DNA of 64,000 bases. Source: Melanocharis versteri. Lineage: Eukaryota > Chordata > Aves > Passeriformes > Melanocharitidae. The stretch covers positions 579,018-643,017 of the forward strand of contig VZTG01010319.1 of assembly GCA_013397845.1 (NCBI GenBank). Direction: 5' to 3'. The notes below the pieces were generated by a model. The model was not told the origin of the DNA, searched no databases, and saw nothing but the letters and a program-made list of their open reading frames with translations. This document shows positions 25,501 through 39,560 of the stretch, piece by piece. Positions within the stretch are counted from its first letter, which is position 1, and every line of letters begins with the position of its first letter. Both the position numbers and the translations under genes were made by a program.

Positions 25501-28500
25501 TCATACATTTTGTCCAAAACCAATGTCCTTAAAAACATGAAAACATATATAAAAATATTATTCCACCAACACCACCCCAAAAAAATCTAAAACCCAAATG
25601 AACCTGAGAAAAACTATAAAAGGGTCTCACTGGAATCAAGATGGGATGAAAATATTACTGAGTTTAGCAGTGGTTTAAAAGCTGCAGTTCAAATGCCTAC
25701 TCTAGTGATATATGCTACTGCTGTCAAACCAATTACTGAAACCTGCCTGGAGAAGAATTATGCTAAATATTTTATTACTCTATAAAGCATCAATATGCAA
25801 AATTCTATACTCTGGACTAGGAAAAACTAACAGACCACTTCTGAAAAATACACGATAGAACAAAGACAGCACCTTCTGCACTTGTGTTTTAGCTGGGTCA
25901 TGGTGTTGGTGTTTCCTTGTGTTGGAAAAGCCTTTCGCAACAGTGTGAAGCCCTATTTCAATACAGGAATATGCACGGCATATTAATAAAGCCCATTTGA
26001 TATACTCTCTTTATGAAAATTTGAGAAACTCAATCTCTGGGCTCAGCTTAGAGATTTTGATTACTTTTCAAAAAGCTTTTCCAGTTTAAAATTTTATAAA
26101 GGAAAGCGAATGGTGAAAGCTAAAAAATAAATCATATTAAACACTGTAGCCCTAGGGCACTCTTACCTAGTCTTGCTATAGGGAAATACACAACTTGGTT
26201 TCTGCTGCAGATGATCTGTGATGTCCCTTCTAAGCTTTATTATGAAGCTGATAAATGACTCGCTAGAAACATGGTGAAAGCTTTTGGAATTCATTGTGCT
26301 ATGGAAAACAAATTAGAAACTTAACTTGTTGCATGAGGGATTACCCTTCACAGCATGGCCTTTACAATGTGAAACTAATTATTGCAGGGAAGATTTATGG
26401 TGTTTACAGTCAAGAATTCAGGGTCACTTTGACCAAATTCATGTAACTTTAGACCTCAGGCTTGTCTGACTCTAAATAGAATGACGACTCCAACAAATTT
26501 AAAGATAGAAATTAGACTTGGGGTTTTTTTCTACCGAATTGTTTAGCAAGAAGCTAGGAATTAGGGGCTAAACAATTCTAACTTTAGATATTTACTCTGA
26601 TTATTTTTTCTTTCTGAATAGGCAGATAATGCAGCATGTCAGAAAAAATGTGTTTTAATTTTGGTTAATTTCACAGGAATCCACTAGAGTGTCAAACCCT
26701 GGAACCCTCCAAGGGTTTTCATACAATCCCTCAATGATCAAAACATGTGCTACTGATCTGAAAATATGGCTAGCTGCATAATGAAGAGGCCAAGCTGTCT
26801 ATCTTGAGTGAATCATTAGAAATGACTTAAATTCATAGAGCAACTTAAAAAGTCAATACTAAAACACAATCTCTAACACGGAAATTGGTTTATCCAAAGT
26901 TACAAAGTGAAACAAACACTTAAGAGACTAGCAAGTGATTTGCGTGTCAAGAAATTTCTTTCTGGTAGCTAAATATTTTAAAGCACAGAACTTACCACAT
27001 TATATTTTGTTCTTATGATGCACCCAATGTTTTCTATGCCATCTACTGCCTCTTGAAAATTATTTATTGTTTTGCCAATGGCACAACTCCTAGTTTATGA
27101 GGACACCTTGAACATGCTTGAAACAAATGTCTTGTACTTCAGAGCATCCTGTAACATCCTGCTCTAGCTGACCTACCACATATTTCTCCCAGACCCTTGC
27201 ACATTCAGAAAAGCATTTAAGCTTGCACTTCATTTCAGTAATTCAGTACCTCCTTCTCCATTATTTAAGAAGATGTTTAAGCTTTATTGAACTAGGGCTG
27301 CTGGTACATCCAGTGGGGTATTTTCAACCTCTGCGAACACACACGGGAGTTAAGCAGCTGTGTGAGTAACACTAACGGCAGTAGATAACTGTGATTGCAA
27401 TTATACTTCCAGCCACGTTACAAACTTGACAACTTCTGGTGAAAGCAGAACCTCTGAAGGGAAATGCAAGCAAGCCTACCAAAATCAGGATCACCATGCT
27501 CAGACGCAATGTTGTACCTTGCTGCTGTTGATATGAAAATACAACACTCCAACAAAGACAAGATTCAGTCAAATACTCTGGTTTCTGTCTATCCAGAAGA
27601 TATGTAGGAAAGTGAATCTCTCGCACTGAAGAGCTGATGCATAGCTAATCCAATTTAATTAACTGTGTGTCTAATAACATTTCCTCTTTAAAATACAATT
27701 TACAGTGTTTTTCTTGGAAAACACTAGCTCATAGTTTTAGCAATGGCCTAAGCATGACCCGAGCTTTTCCTGTAGCATTACCAGGAGGTGATACCCACTA
27801 AGGAATTTTGAGGAAAGCTGGTCCAAACCAAGAACAAAAGACTGACTCCTAAAGCAACACACAGAGAAGAGTTACAATGGGGCCATACTGTTACATTCCT
27901 TAAAGCGATGTTAAAGACCTTCCGCCAACTCTATAACTTGGCAAATGTTACAAGCTTATAGTAATAATTATACCATGATAGGTTTTACTTATTGTAACTC
28001 AGAGCCATGCTATTGTAAGCTGTCTGGAACTTTATTTTTGGGGTATTAATATCAGATCCTGGTTATAAGTTCTTATTTATCACCAGCAACAACACAGGAG
28101 TAAAGGAAACGACTTTCAGATTCCTGCATAGGTTTGCAATATTGACAGTATACATATTCATTTAGAAATCAAAACATTCAACAGGTGGTGATGCCCTTTT
28201 TATAGTTTTTATTTATATCAGCCACTTTCAACAAAAAAATGGCCCATAAGTATTGTCTGTTACCGTATTAATAGCCAACGAGAAACAGGGAAATCAAGGG
28301 GAAATATTTTTTTAAGAGGTCCTGTATGAATCAATGCTAGAGTGACAGGACAGCAGTGGCATTAACAGCATCCAGTTCTTTCATAGGAAGTGTAGGGCAG
28401 AGAGACGGGAAAAGTCCAGGTATTCGAGGCTGACCAGAGGTGCCAGAACGATTTGCTGAGAGATGAGAGAATAACTAAATTTGTGGTAAAACAGATGAAA

Positions 28501-31500
28501 GGAAAGACTGCAGTGTGGGGCTTGTAGATCCTTTAGGACAACACACAGGAGGACAGGAGCTCCACAGTAGAAGGAGGTCTAGATTAAGGTAGGAAGTCTC
28601 CTCCAAGAAACTTAGGAGAATGTGGTGCCTCAGAGCCTCATACATGCAGCTACTGCTCAAACAAAAGTTCTGCGTCTCTCAACACACAGATTTCGTGTCC
28701 TGCTTTGAATTAGGGAATATGGTGGCCTCATCCAGATGTATCCTTGGTCTCTAAACTAAAAACTGTGCAAAAACTTAAATGGCTCCATGAACTGAAAGTT
28801 GAAAGAATTCTCATTTTCTCTATCACTTGTGCTGAACTTCATGTATAAGACTTAGTCACTATAAGAAATATTCTTATTTATATAATTTGGACTTGTCTCC
28901 TTCAATGAATTGAAACAATTTAATTTTATATACTAATGCTACACAACCATTTCTTAAGAAGAGTGCATATATGCTGCAGGTAGATTTTAGCACATACTAA
29001 AAAATAATCCCAAATTTGTCATAATTTTAGAATAGCTATCAAAGTTTGGTTCAAGAAGTTCATTAACTATGCATTCAAGTGCAACATCTAATTTAACCAA
29101 TCTATACTCCACAATCCCGAAATGGAAACACTTCTTCTACTTTAAATGCTTTCATAAGGAAATAGTGTTATCAGATTATTCTTGCTATTCTCAGAATAGT
29201 CAGAGCTAAAATCGAACTCCATTTTAAATGCAACCAGAGCCATGAGTAATGTATTCAAACCATTTTTTAATATATAAAAAATTAATTAAAATTACAAAGC
29301 ATGTAAGAAATTAAGTCTGAAAACTGCTGCACACAAATGAAGTGTTTGAAGGAACACTATTTTTAGCTTTTGAATTGAAACAAATATTTCATAAATGAAA
29401 CCTCCTAGAATGAGCCTCTTCTGAGGGAGGTGTTCCAATGCATTTTGAACACACTGCAAGTTCAAGAGATTCATGACCCTCTTTCTCAGTATGTACAAAT
29501 ATTTCTCAGTTGTTCAGTCTCAAACACAGGACAGCAGAAGAACTAATGCCCTAACGCTTTCTGATAAAAAAAAGCCATAAATCAAAGTGTCACTATCATG
29601 CAGTTTTTCCCTTATTATTTTTAAAATTTATTAAGCAGCACAAACTTAGTATTTCAAAGAAACAATCTCTGTTTAAAATTACCAACCCTTCCCCCCTCTC
29701 CATGTGCACATACAATTAAAATTATACTTGCAAATATAATGTCAGTTAACCTGACAGGCCACATACTGGCTACTCCTACTTTGCATGGCATCACACATTT
29801 AGGTTATGAATCACCAAAGTCAGGTCCACGAACAAGCATCGTGTTGTTCATCTGAGAACCAGACACTTTGTAGCAAATTTCCTATTTGAATGGAAGGAAC
29901 AATGCTGGCAGAAGTCCCAGAACTGCTCACACCACGAAAGGAACAATGTGACAACAGCGTGGCAGGTTTATGATAAATATTTCAGAAATGTGTCTTTTAG
30001 CAAGAAGGGATTAACATAGACCTTGGGGATAAAAGTATTCCCAGTAGCCTGTAGCTGGCATCTCTTTTATGCAAAATGAAAAGCACAGCACAGAGGGTCA
30101 TTTCCGTTTATTTGAATGCAAATTCATGACTATTAGAATAAAAATAAATTTTAATTAATTTTATGGTCTTTCACTGGGAAAATCTGAAGAAAATTGTGTC
30201 ATTTAATTAGTTCTTCTGAAAAGCAGATCTGCATTTTTTTATTTTCCAGGATTTTAAATGTACATCCAGTGCCAATGAGGAGGAAGGAAAATTGCCTTGA
30301 TAGGACATGGGTAAATGGTTCACCATTGCTATTTTATTTCTATATATAATTTAGCAGTTTTCACTCAAATGGGGAACAGGGGCTACGCAAAAGACACTGA
30401 AGCATGGAGGAGCCTTGCAACAAACCCAAAACGCACTCCATTTGAGTCTGTTTCGCTAGTCACCATCATAAACTTGTGTCCCCAAGTAATAAATAACCTC
30501 AATAAAACAACAGATAAAAGAATCTTTGCCACATTCAAGTACACTAAAACAAGGTACTATCAAAACTGCCAACGCCTCTGTGCGTGTGGAGCAAACATTG
30601 CTTCGTGTACGTCCCCTCTCTGTCCAGCTGGTAATGAACATGAGATTGTGCTATTTGGCTGTACATCAAGATCAGCTGACTGAAAAGTAACACCAGCACA
30701 GACCACATCTAGTCACAATCTGGAGGAGGTATACTGAACATACAATGCAGATTTTTTTTTTTCCCTTTCTAGAAAATGAAGGCCCTGTACTGCTCACTCA
30801 GGCTCACAATGGCTTTAAAACTCACTAAACATCTCTGTCAGCATTTCAGAGGTTTCACATGAAGAGTACAGCCTAAGAAGAGGCAGCCCTTGACAGTGAA
30901 GCTGCACTCGAAACAAAATTGCAAGTCTCCAGTATGACTTTTTGCTTTTCTCTATAATATTTGAAGTCAATTTTCACTCAGTGTTAGGCAACATGAAAAA
31001 GAGGGAGAGTAAGCTGGTAAATGGCTTGCTCTGAGAAAAGCACAAATATTTTGGTAACGATGATGCTTTACACTGAAGTTTTTAGAACAATATTTATTAA
31101 TACCATTATGATTACCAAAATTTAGTCTGGTAATATATATTTTAGCACACATTGTTTTAAGGCAACATTCACAGTAAGGAACTGCGTTACTTCCCTGCTT
31201 GGGGGAGAAGAAACATTGGTCTTTAAAAGAAAAAAAAGAAGTATTTTAATGTAAGCTTCTGCTATCCAGTGAGGTTCAAGCACAATCAGCTGTTAAGACA
31301 CTGAACACCACCTACACACTGGTCTCTGTTGTTCATATAAAGAAAATACTGTAGAGTGGTTTTTGTGTTTTGGATTACTTTGTGCACCACAGCTCCAGGT
31401 GCTTCTTTTTTTGGCTAGCTCTACATATAGTTTTAGGCTTTTTGGACTGTCTCTACAAATGCAAAAATGTTGATTCTTCATGCACAGGAAAACTGAATTT

Positions 31501-31510
31501 AACAAGAAAT

Positions 31511-31524
31511 ATGTATGTATGTAT
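31511..31524 (+). repeat. (ATGT)n microsatellite
   Basis: ATGTATGTATGTAT, about 3.5 units. Confidence 0.7.
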
Positions 31525-33142
31525 AAGGTATTCAAGTCCAAGTGCACTTAACATTGCGTTTTGAAACTAGAGATTAAAATATTACATATTATAGTCAGGG
31601 TAGCAAGGAATATATAAAAGATGAACATGCATTCTGTTAAAAAAAAAAGACAAGAACAGTAACACAAAACAACCCAGTGTTAACCCACTGCTCCATTATT
31701 CAAGACCAGTCATCTCTGACCACATGGACATTGGTTGCAGTATTTGGTTTATACAGTTTGACTCAACTGTCACTATTATAGAAACCTATCGAGTTCAAAT
31801 ATACAGACACTTTATGCAGCATGGTGATATTGTGAACATGTCAAAACTATCATTTGTTACTAAACCTGGGCAAAGCTCTTCATTTAATTTGTCATAAGGA
31901 TAGTTTGTCTTGCTGAGCACTGGAACTATCTGCTCTTGCCTAATCTTCTCTTCCAAGAATGCTCCAATTCCTCCATGTGACAGTAACACATGAAATATCA
32001 ACTCAAGTTTGCACTTTTTCTAAGTTAGATGTTTTTTCTTTTAGTTACTTGTTTTTCTACATGTGACGGGGTTATTTATTTTTTAAACTCTATATTTAGA
32101 CATACAATGGGAATTCCACAGCCTTATGAGAGTGCACAATACAGTAGGAGAAGGTGTTGGCTTGACAGGAAAATGTGATCCAGACCTTAACCTAAATTTA
32201 CTCAGCTATTGATTGCAAGAGAACTATACCTGTTACATCAGGATAAGCTTGATCTGTGTGCAAAACAGTAGCAGTACACCAGAAAAGCCAGTGAGCTATA
32301 ATAATTATACATTAACTGCTTTCATCTATCTTAAGTCCCAAAAATAACGCACTTCACAACTGATCATTTTAAGTGTGTGCAAGCACAGTATTACTGGTTC
32401 TGCTGATCTGTGCCTATATACAAAGGGTCAGTTTCACTTTTTTGTCCCATAGGACTGGGTATGTATTGAAGAGAATGCTCAACAGAAGAAACCCTGTGCT
32501 TGTACTATGCGTGAGTAAACAGGTTTGGAATGTGACTTTGAGAGTAACCGCTCATATCAAAGTGATCACTTAATTCTGGAAAATTAATCTAACCCCCTTC
32601 AGCAAAAAAAACCCGATAACACAAGCCCAAAATATTTAGGAGATGCTTAGCTCTGTATGCGCTTGTAATCTTTTCTTCTTTACCACGAATCATGGTGGGA
32701 AAGCAATCTCTTAATTTCTTCAGATTTCTCTAGTCTGAAGTGCTTGGCCATACCAAAACACATCATTGTACAAGATCCCGGTCACATAACCACAGCAACC
32801 AACTGCCACGACCTGAAAACAGGGCTGCACATTTATGGGAGACTGTCCCTTACAGAGCAATTAAGCAATTATACAGTAATTAAAGATGTAAGACCTAGTC
32901 AATACATGGAATATTAGTAATTTTTGTCTACCTTTGTTTTGTACAAAGTCTCAACAGTATTTGCACTGACAGGAAACAAAGGCAGGAAAAAGTGAACAAA
33001 CACAGACTTTATCACCAGGATTATCTAAGTGAGAATTTATTTCCTTATCTCCAGTTCCAAAGTAATCTGGAATAAGGATGGAGACTTAGTGCATAGAGTG
33101 AAAACTCTATAAAATGAAGACATATGAATGCATAACTGGAAA

Positions 33143-34135
33143 GGCATAGGATCAGAAGTCACTGATAAATATATTGAGCAGCACTACGATTGAGCCCTGA
33201 GGACAGCACTGGTGACTGCTCACCAGCCAGACACAGCCCCACTCCCTGGAACCCTCTGAGCCCTGCCCTTCAGCCAGCTCCTCACCCAGCACACTACAAA
33301 CCCCCTCATCCCACAGCTAGACAACTCATCCAGAAGGATGCTGTGGGGGCGGTACCAAAAATCTCACTAAAATACAGAAAAACTACATTTACCACCTTCC
33401 CTTCCCCACCGGCTGGGTGACCTCACCACAGAAAGATCAAATTAATTAAATGGGGCTTTCCCTTTGTGACCCATGTTGATGGCACCTGATGACTGCATTG
33501 TTCTTTGAACACCTATCAAGAGCACCCAGTACAATCTTCTCCATAATTTTTCCAGGAACTGAGGTTGGTGTAACAGGCCTGCAGGTTCCTGGGGCTTTCC
33601 TCCCACCCTCCTGGTAAACAGGAATAACAGTGGCTGGCAGAGACCTCCCCGGGCTCCCAAGGCCTTTGGCAGCTGATGGAGAGGGGTCCTGCTGTAACAT
33701 CAGTGGGATCCTTCTGTACTCAGGGATGAATCCCAACAGGCCCCATGGACTTGTGAACATTCAGCTGACACAGGTGGTCCCTCTCAGTTCCAGTGTCCAC
33801 AAGTGGAAAGCCACTGGCTCAGTGCTCACGGGCCTCCAGCTCTGGGGATCAGGCAGACCAAGGTCTATCAGTATCACCAAAAACTGAGACAAAATACACA
33901 TTGAACGCCTCTGCTTTCTCTTCATCCCTATCAGGCAGGTGACCATCTTCAACAAGGATCAGTCCAATGTTTTCCTTAGACCTCATCTTGCTATTAATGT
34001 GCTTCAAAAAGCCTTTCTTGTTATCTGAAACAGCACTGTCCAGTTTCAACTGCAATGGAGCTCTGGCCCTTGGTGTCTTCTCCGTGCACAGACAAACCAC
34101 AGCTCCATAATCCTCCTGAGAAGCCTGACCTCACT
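33143..34135 (-). mobile_element. CR1 LINE internal fragment: endonuclease-RT linker and RT N-terminal half
   Basis: Read on the minus strand from 34135 downward, this matches the linker between endonuclease and reverse transcriptase (SDNKKGFLKHI, DRDEEKAEAFN), then the RT N-terminal part (RPVTPTSVPGKIMEKI). Near 33190-33430 the nucleotide pattern matches the FSKAFDT to GVPQGS region, with a final FNIFIS-like remnant near 33150. The frames are interrupted: the linker, the GKIMEKI segment and the FSKAF region do not share one uninterrupted frame. The CR1 3' third and terminal tail are absent, which is unusual because CR1 copies normally keep the 3' end and lose the 5' end. It lies in sense orientation to KCNQ1. 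Both ends were judged by eye. Confidence 0.88.
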
Positions 34136-36107
34136 TCCAGAGATAGCTAGAGCTAAAAGTCATTACCCAGACCCAGGAGTTACAGAGCTATTCGTATGAA
34201 CTGTACAGACTAGTGTTTTCCCAGGAAGTCAAATCAAAGTTACAACACCAGTCTTCCAACTTTTCGTTCCCTTCCAAACAAAACAAAAGCTAGAAGCCAT
34301 TTGATTTTTTGCAAAATACAATACTAAAAAAGAAATTGAGCATTTCTGAAGACATCATTCTAACTGGAAGAAAGGACACTGACAATAAAAAGCTTGTTCT
34401 TTGAAAGAAAATAGTAAAAGTAACACTAACTCACTGCCTAACTGTTGCCAGCTGAATTTAAACAAAAGACAGGCCCAAAAATAAGTGTCAACTCTAGACA
34501 TCCTCTCAACCTGGGAAAGAAGAGTTTAGGATTTGCATCCAAATTCTGCAGCACAAGCCCATCTCTAATTAAAATGAATTAGATTTAAGAAGGAGAAGAT
34601 AATAAATATACAACTTCAACTCCTGTGGTGACAGCGGCCTGTGTGCCAAATTCTCGCCAAGGGCAAATTTCTACAGTCAAGCTATAAGGCTGTAAAAATA
34701 AGGGTTTATAATAAAAGTACTTACAGATGCTTAACTCCAGAAGTGCCTTCAGAGACTCCTGTAACAAATGCTACCTTGAAAAGACAAGATCCACAGTCCA
34801 TTCACTGTCTTTAATTGCAACGCTGATTCAACATTTATCTTCTCAAAGAAGCAACAGGGCATCGCTATCAGCTCTGGCATCTCAGATGGAGCACATTTCC
34901 AGCAATTCTGCAATGTTCTACTTACACAGCAGCTGCAAGAAGCTTTCTGAACTGAGCTTTTTCCATGTAAAGATAATGTACGGAAAGCATACATGGGTAT
35001 AAATGAGCTCTTGTAAAGTCAACTATCTAAATCAAGCACACCGATTCCACAAGATGTACTGGATAAACACATAGCAAAAAAAAAGGAAATGGAAAAGTTC
35101 ATCCAAAGACATTTCAGAATATGGAGTGTAACACTTTTTATAAGTCTAACTTTGGAAGACAAAGCTTCTCATTTTGTAATGAGACACATTCTTAATAGCA
35201 GACTAGAGAGACAAAGGTAATAAAAACGAGGCACTACAACCTTGAAGGTTATCCACAGCTGCTAGGAAGTTTCTAATTAAGATGAGCCATTTCAGCCAGT
35301 AATTGGAGGAGAGGCAGCAGAGACACACTATCACATCAGCTCTTATCAGCCCCTCATTCTCTCCTAGGACTCCACAATTATCTCTTCCTAACTCCTTCTC
35401 TACCAAGGAAACACAGTGCTGGGTCTGTATTAGCCACAGAGGTGTTTATTTTAAAAAGACCAATCAGAGCCTAAGGAAGCCAGAGCTGTGGTTTCAGGAG
35501 TATTTTAAAGGAGTTCTCCTAGAAAGCAGCTACGAAATACAACTGCAGACAACTCTATCTGTTCAGTCAGGCTACATGGTGCAAAAGGGTACCTTCCAAA
35601 GGCTGGGCTGCCAGGCCAGGGCCAGCCATGTATCCATGCAATTTGCACAGGCAAGAGGCATCCGTGGGGGCTAATGCGAGCACTGTGAATCCTATTCCTG
35701 TGTCTGTTACTTTAGATCTGTGTTAGAGGTCTGTCAGACTCCACAGAATCATTTCCCACATTGCATTCTCCTCCAGCTGGGGTTGAACTTAAAACAGTTT
35801 TGTAACTGCACCTGGCTTTGTCCCTGTATCCCTGTGTCCTGGATACAGCGAGGGGGCACGGCTGATGGTTTAAGGGTATCTGCTGGATTCCCACTGAGTT
35901 AATAGCAGCGTCAACAAATGTTTGTTTTACTCCTTTCTTCACTTCCTCCGTACCTCAGGTCAGAGATTCTGCAGAAACTATGCAGATCTCCCAAAACTGG
36001 GAATATGCCAGTCAGTTTTACAGCTCTTTAGAGTTACCAGGCTATTGTAAAAGGGCCGCAATCCCTTTCAACATCTGGAACAACACTAAACAGTCCAATG
36101 TGTGATT

Positions 36108-36381
36108 CAAAAAAACCCCAAAGAACAAAACCACCACAAACCAAACCACCCCTGCCTGCAGCTTCATGTGTCTTCTGTATTTCAGTGTACACCGTTACCT
36201 TTAAAATAAATAAACAGCATAGGCTACATAGCTGAGCCAGAAGATCTTATAAACAGGGGGTTGAATTTCACCACAAACTTTTACACAGTTACAATGGAAA
36301 AACTCCAGGTTGATGAACATTCAGTTGGTTTGGGGGGGGGAGGTTTGTTTGTCTGTTGTTGTGTGGTTTGGGGTTTTTTTG
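36108..36381. repeat. Inverted pair of low-complexity tracts
   Basis: The plus strand has an A/C-rich tract at 36108-36152 and a G/T-rich tract at 36321-36381, which includes nine G at 36332-36340. CAAAAAAACCCCAAA (36108-36122) and TTTGGGGTTTTTTTG (36367-36381) are exact 15-bp complements at the outer edges. The inner parts (CCACAAACCAAACC against GGTTTGTTTGTC) match imperfectly, giving a nested fold-back with about 170 bases of spacer. Confidence 0.6.
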
Positions 36382-36921
36382 TGAAAAAAAAATTTAGGCA
36401 GTAACACTGTTTCTTTAATAGCATAATTATAAGACATACAGGTACCTGAATTGTGTAAACTGCCGAGGATGGCAATGGGAATTACTTAGCTTAAGTTCCT
36501 AGAGATTTGTCTCACAGTAATGGTTTGAATTTAAACAAAGTTAAATTTAGTTTACAAAGCATCAGAAAATTTCCTAACAGTAAAATATACTAGACTGTGA
36601 AACAGTCTCTTAGGGAAAACATTATCACTTGAGTCAGATAAAAATGGACATCAGAGGAAAATACAGTAGGACACAATCCTGCACTGGCAAGAGGAACAGC
36701 CAAGATGATCTAAAGAGTTTTCTTCCTTCTTTGATTTCTGTTAAGTGTGAATTGTTCATAAACTGATTGCAGTGGAATATGTTAAAATAAAGTATTCAGG
36801 AGCCATGGTAGCCACATTGGCTGTTAGTCATTCCCTTTCAGCTTTCCACAGCCTTCTTCCTACCAAATATAAGAGTACCTTTTAAGCAGCCCGAAAGGAG
36901 CAGAGCCTTTCTGCGAGGCTG

Positions 36922-36929
36922 CGACGTCA
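36922..36929. promoter_or_regulatory. CRE-like site in a minor CpG cluster
   Basis: CGACGTCA differs from the palindromic cAMP-response element TGACGTCA at one base. It sits among four CpGs within about 20 bases (CTGCGAGGCTGCGACGTCAC). This is a weak candidate for CREB/ATF binding. Confidence 0.25.
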
Positions 36930-39533
36930 CCTTTTGAAAGGCAGTGCACCCTGGAGTCACTGCATCCTACCGGGAACGCACACTTTGAACTTTTCAGCAA
37001 TTCTTAACACCTACTGCGTCTCTGCTTGGTCTCTTGTAGTAGGATTAACACAAGTATGTGTGACAGGAAAAGCGGCTTTGATTTGCTTGTCTTCAATTCA
37101 ACGGTCAGTGCACCAGTTCTGAACTGCTCAGACTGTGAACTAGCAGAGCTCTAGTTCAGAACAACTCGCAGAAGTTAATTATTTTGTAAGCATCACAGAT
37201 GTTTTTTGGTTGATTTTAAGTCAGCGTTTGAATTAAAACTGACTTTTTATCTTTTCAAAACAACAACAAAAAACATAAAACCCGACAAACTCGGATTCTT
37301 CTTTGCAATAAAAGCGTTCTTAATCTCTACTAAACGAGGTATACACTGTACGTCACACTGTCTCCTTCATGGAGAAGAGTTAACCACAATTATGGGACAT
37401 TTACAGTAGCAAATTATTTATTCCATTCTGCTTTCCAGAACTGACTAAAATACTAGGTCAAAGCAGTAGTCTCAGTTCAGAAAAATATTCAAGAATGTGC
37501 TTAATTTTAAGCATGTCAACAATCCCGTTAACTTTAATTAGATTTAAGGAGATGCAGAAGTTGTTTGCTCAGTAAGGATATGATCTGTAATGTGCTTAAC
37601 CTTAAACATAAACCTACACACCCTACAAAATGTACATACCACTTCAGAAACTAACCCAGAAGGAACAATGGTGGTTAATACTAGCAAAAAGTATGTAAAG
37701 GTTGCATAGAGAAAAATGGAAATAGGATTTTCAAAATAAAGTCCATTCCTACTTGAGGATGCTGTTTTGAAAATTTCTTGCATGCGCTGAAAAAGTTCAA
37801 GCACTGGAGCAGGCACGGGCAACTCAACAATCCTTTCACAGTCAGAGGAAAGAGAGAGAAGCAGTAAAACAGTTCAGGTACAGTTCTCTGCCTGAGGCCA
37901 CGATATACAATTCTACTACAAAACTAATTGTAAACATCACTGTTCATCAAAATGCACAGTAAAGTAGTCCAGGACAGTTTTTGGCATAGCTCTCAGCTCT
38001 GTCTCAAGGTTTACTGTACTTTGATAATCTCTACAAAAGTTTTGCACTAGCAGAATGTAACAGGTTAGTAAATATGGGTATTCTCCTTAAAATTAAACAA
38101 GGGCATCATTCACAATTTCCTGAGACTTTCATTCTATAGTTTTTATGGAAAATGTCAATCAAACTTTGTTTAAAAGCTTATTTTATATTTACTAAATTAA
38201 AATTTTAACTAAAAGGTTAAAAACAAGCTCCTTTTCATCATTATCTTGATTATTTTTTTCACGTTTCAAATGAATGGTTACATTAAATTTCTTCAATTCA
38301 AGTTTAATTTTACATCTTCATTCTCAAGTGCTAGAAAGCTCTGCAGTGCTTAGCAACTGGAATGAACACTCTGTGCATGGTCAGTACTGCATTGCAAACT
38401 TTTCATGTAACTTTGTGTTTAGCTGGCATGTATAATTTACCAAATATCTCCTATCAAGAAGCTTTTTTTTTTTTTTAACATACTAATTTAAAACTACTGT
38501 TATAGCTCAGAATACCATTTAGGTATCATGAGAACAAAACGCAACTGTAATTGCTCTAAATTTTAAGTTGTGGCAAACTGGTACTGGAAGAGTTACTAAG
38601 AATAAGACCTGTACTTAGATCATGTATGTTCTTAATTTAGCATGAAGCCCTTACTTTATTGATGCTCTGGTGAATAGAGACATATCTTTGAACTGCCCAG
38701 TTCTGAGGCTTCTAAGCACTCCAAAGCATGTGCCCGCCTTGCGTGGAATTACACCGTGCCAAGTCCTGACTCAGAAAACTGGATGTGTCAGATGTTTCTC
38801 ATGTCCCTAAGGAAGGTATATGAAGCTTTTTATTTTGGTCTGCGTCTTTATAGCCAGCTTTCTGCGGGCTGGTTTCTAAGAAGCACATCCATCACATGTA
38901 CCTGCTCTTCTAGCCCACTAATCACCCCCTCCCTTCCTTCAGCACCATTTATTATCTAGTGACAGCTGTTGGGTTGTTTTCTGGCACGTTCAATTTCAAT
39001 CCCAGTTTTGGTACTGAAGGAATTCACAGTGCACTGCTTTCAGGTCAGTTTAAAAAACATAATCCCAAGCACACAGATCCTGTTTAGACCAGCACAGCAC
39101 CATTTCCACTCAAGCACCAGGTTCTGACTATGCCATCTCACACGGAGCAAAGCAGCGACTAACGACAGTGCTGGCACATAAGGTTACAGCTCAGGACAAA
39201 TCCTGGAAACAAAACAACGCTGAAAACTCTGCAGAAAACCTAAGGCCTGCTCAAATTTCTGCAAAAACCCCCACTGACTTCCATGACGCCAGGAACTACC
39301 CACCTCCTCTCTCACAACAAAGGAATGCTACCATTGACTATGGATTCAAATGTTGCCTGCACCGCAGCACACAAAACACACCGAAAACTGCTCTGCAGCA
39401 CCGAGCTACCAACTCCCCGGGCTGCCCGCTCTGCTGCGGCCACAGATGCTGCTGAACTAAACCCAAGGCAAACAACTGTCAGCCAAACTTTCCTTTTCTC
39501 CTTCCCTTCCCTGAGTGCTCTATTCAAAACACA

Positions 39534-39560
39534 GGGGGGGGGAAAGGAGAGGGGGAGGAG
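39534..39560 (+). repeat. G-rich tract with quadruplex potential
   Basis: Nine G (39534-39542) are followed by AAAGGAGA, five G, then AGGAGG. Splitting the nine-G run allows a G-quadruplex on the plus strand, the non-template strand being C-rich for KCNQ1 RNA. Confidence 0.5.

Larger units (their letters stand above)
19461..33142. other. Unique intronic DNA, the longest CR1-free stretch
   Basis: About 13.7 kb without recognised transposons or exons. It contains the inverted repeat at 21936-22026, the candidate conserved block at 22270-22560, and another octamer (ATGCAAAT) at 30116-30123 followed by TAATTAATTTTATGG near 30153. The 144-codon frame at 21493-21927 and the 110-codon frame at 24479-24811 have no family resemblance. 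Confidence 0.6.

Noticed and set aside
38463..38476. Poly-T run, considered as the tail of a minus-strand retrocopy or SINE
   Set aside because: No gene-like or SINE-like body follows it, nor the other homopolymer runs of the window.
38938..38946. TTCAGCACC, left half of an RE1 site
   Set aside because: The right half is absent (followed by ATTTATTATC), unlike the fuller match at 59283.
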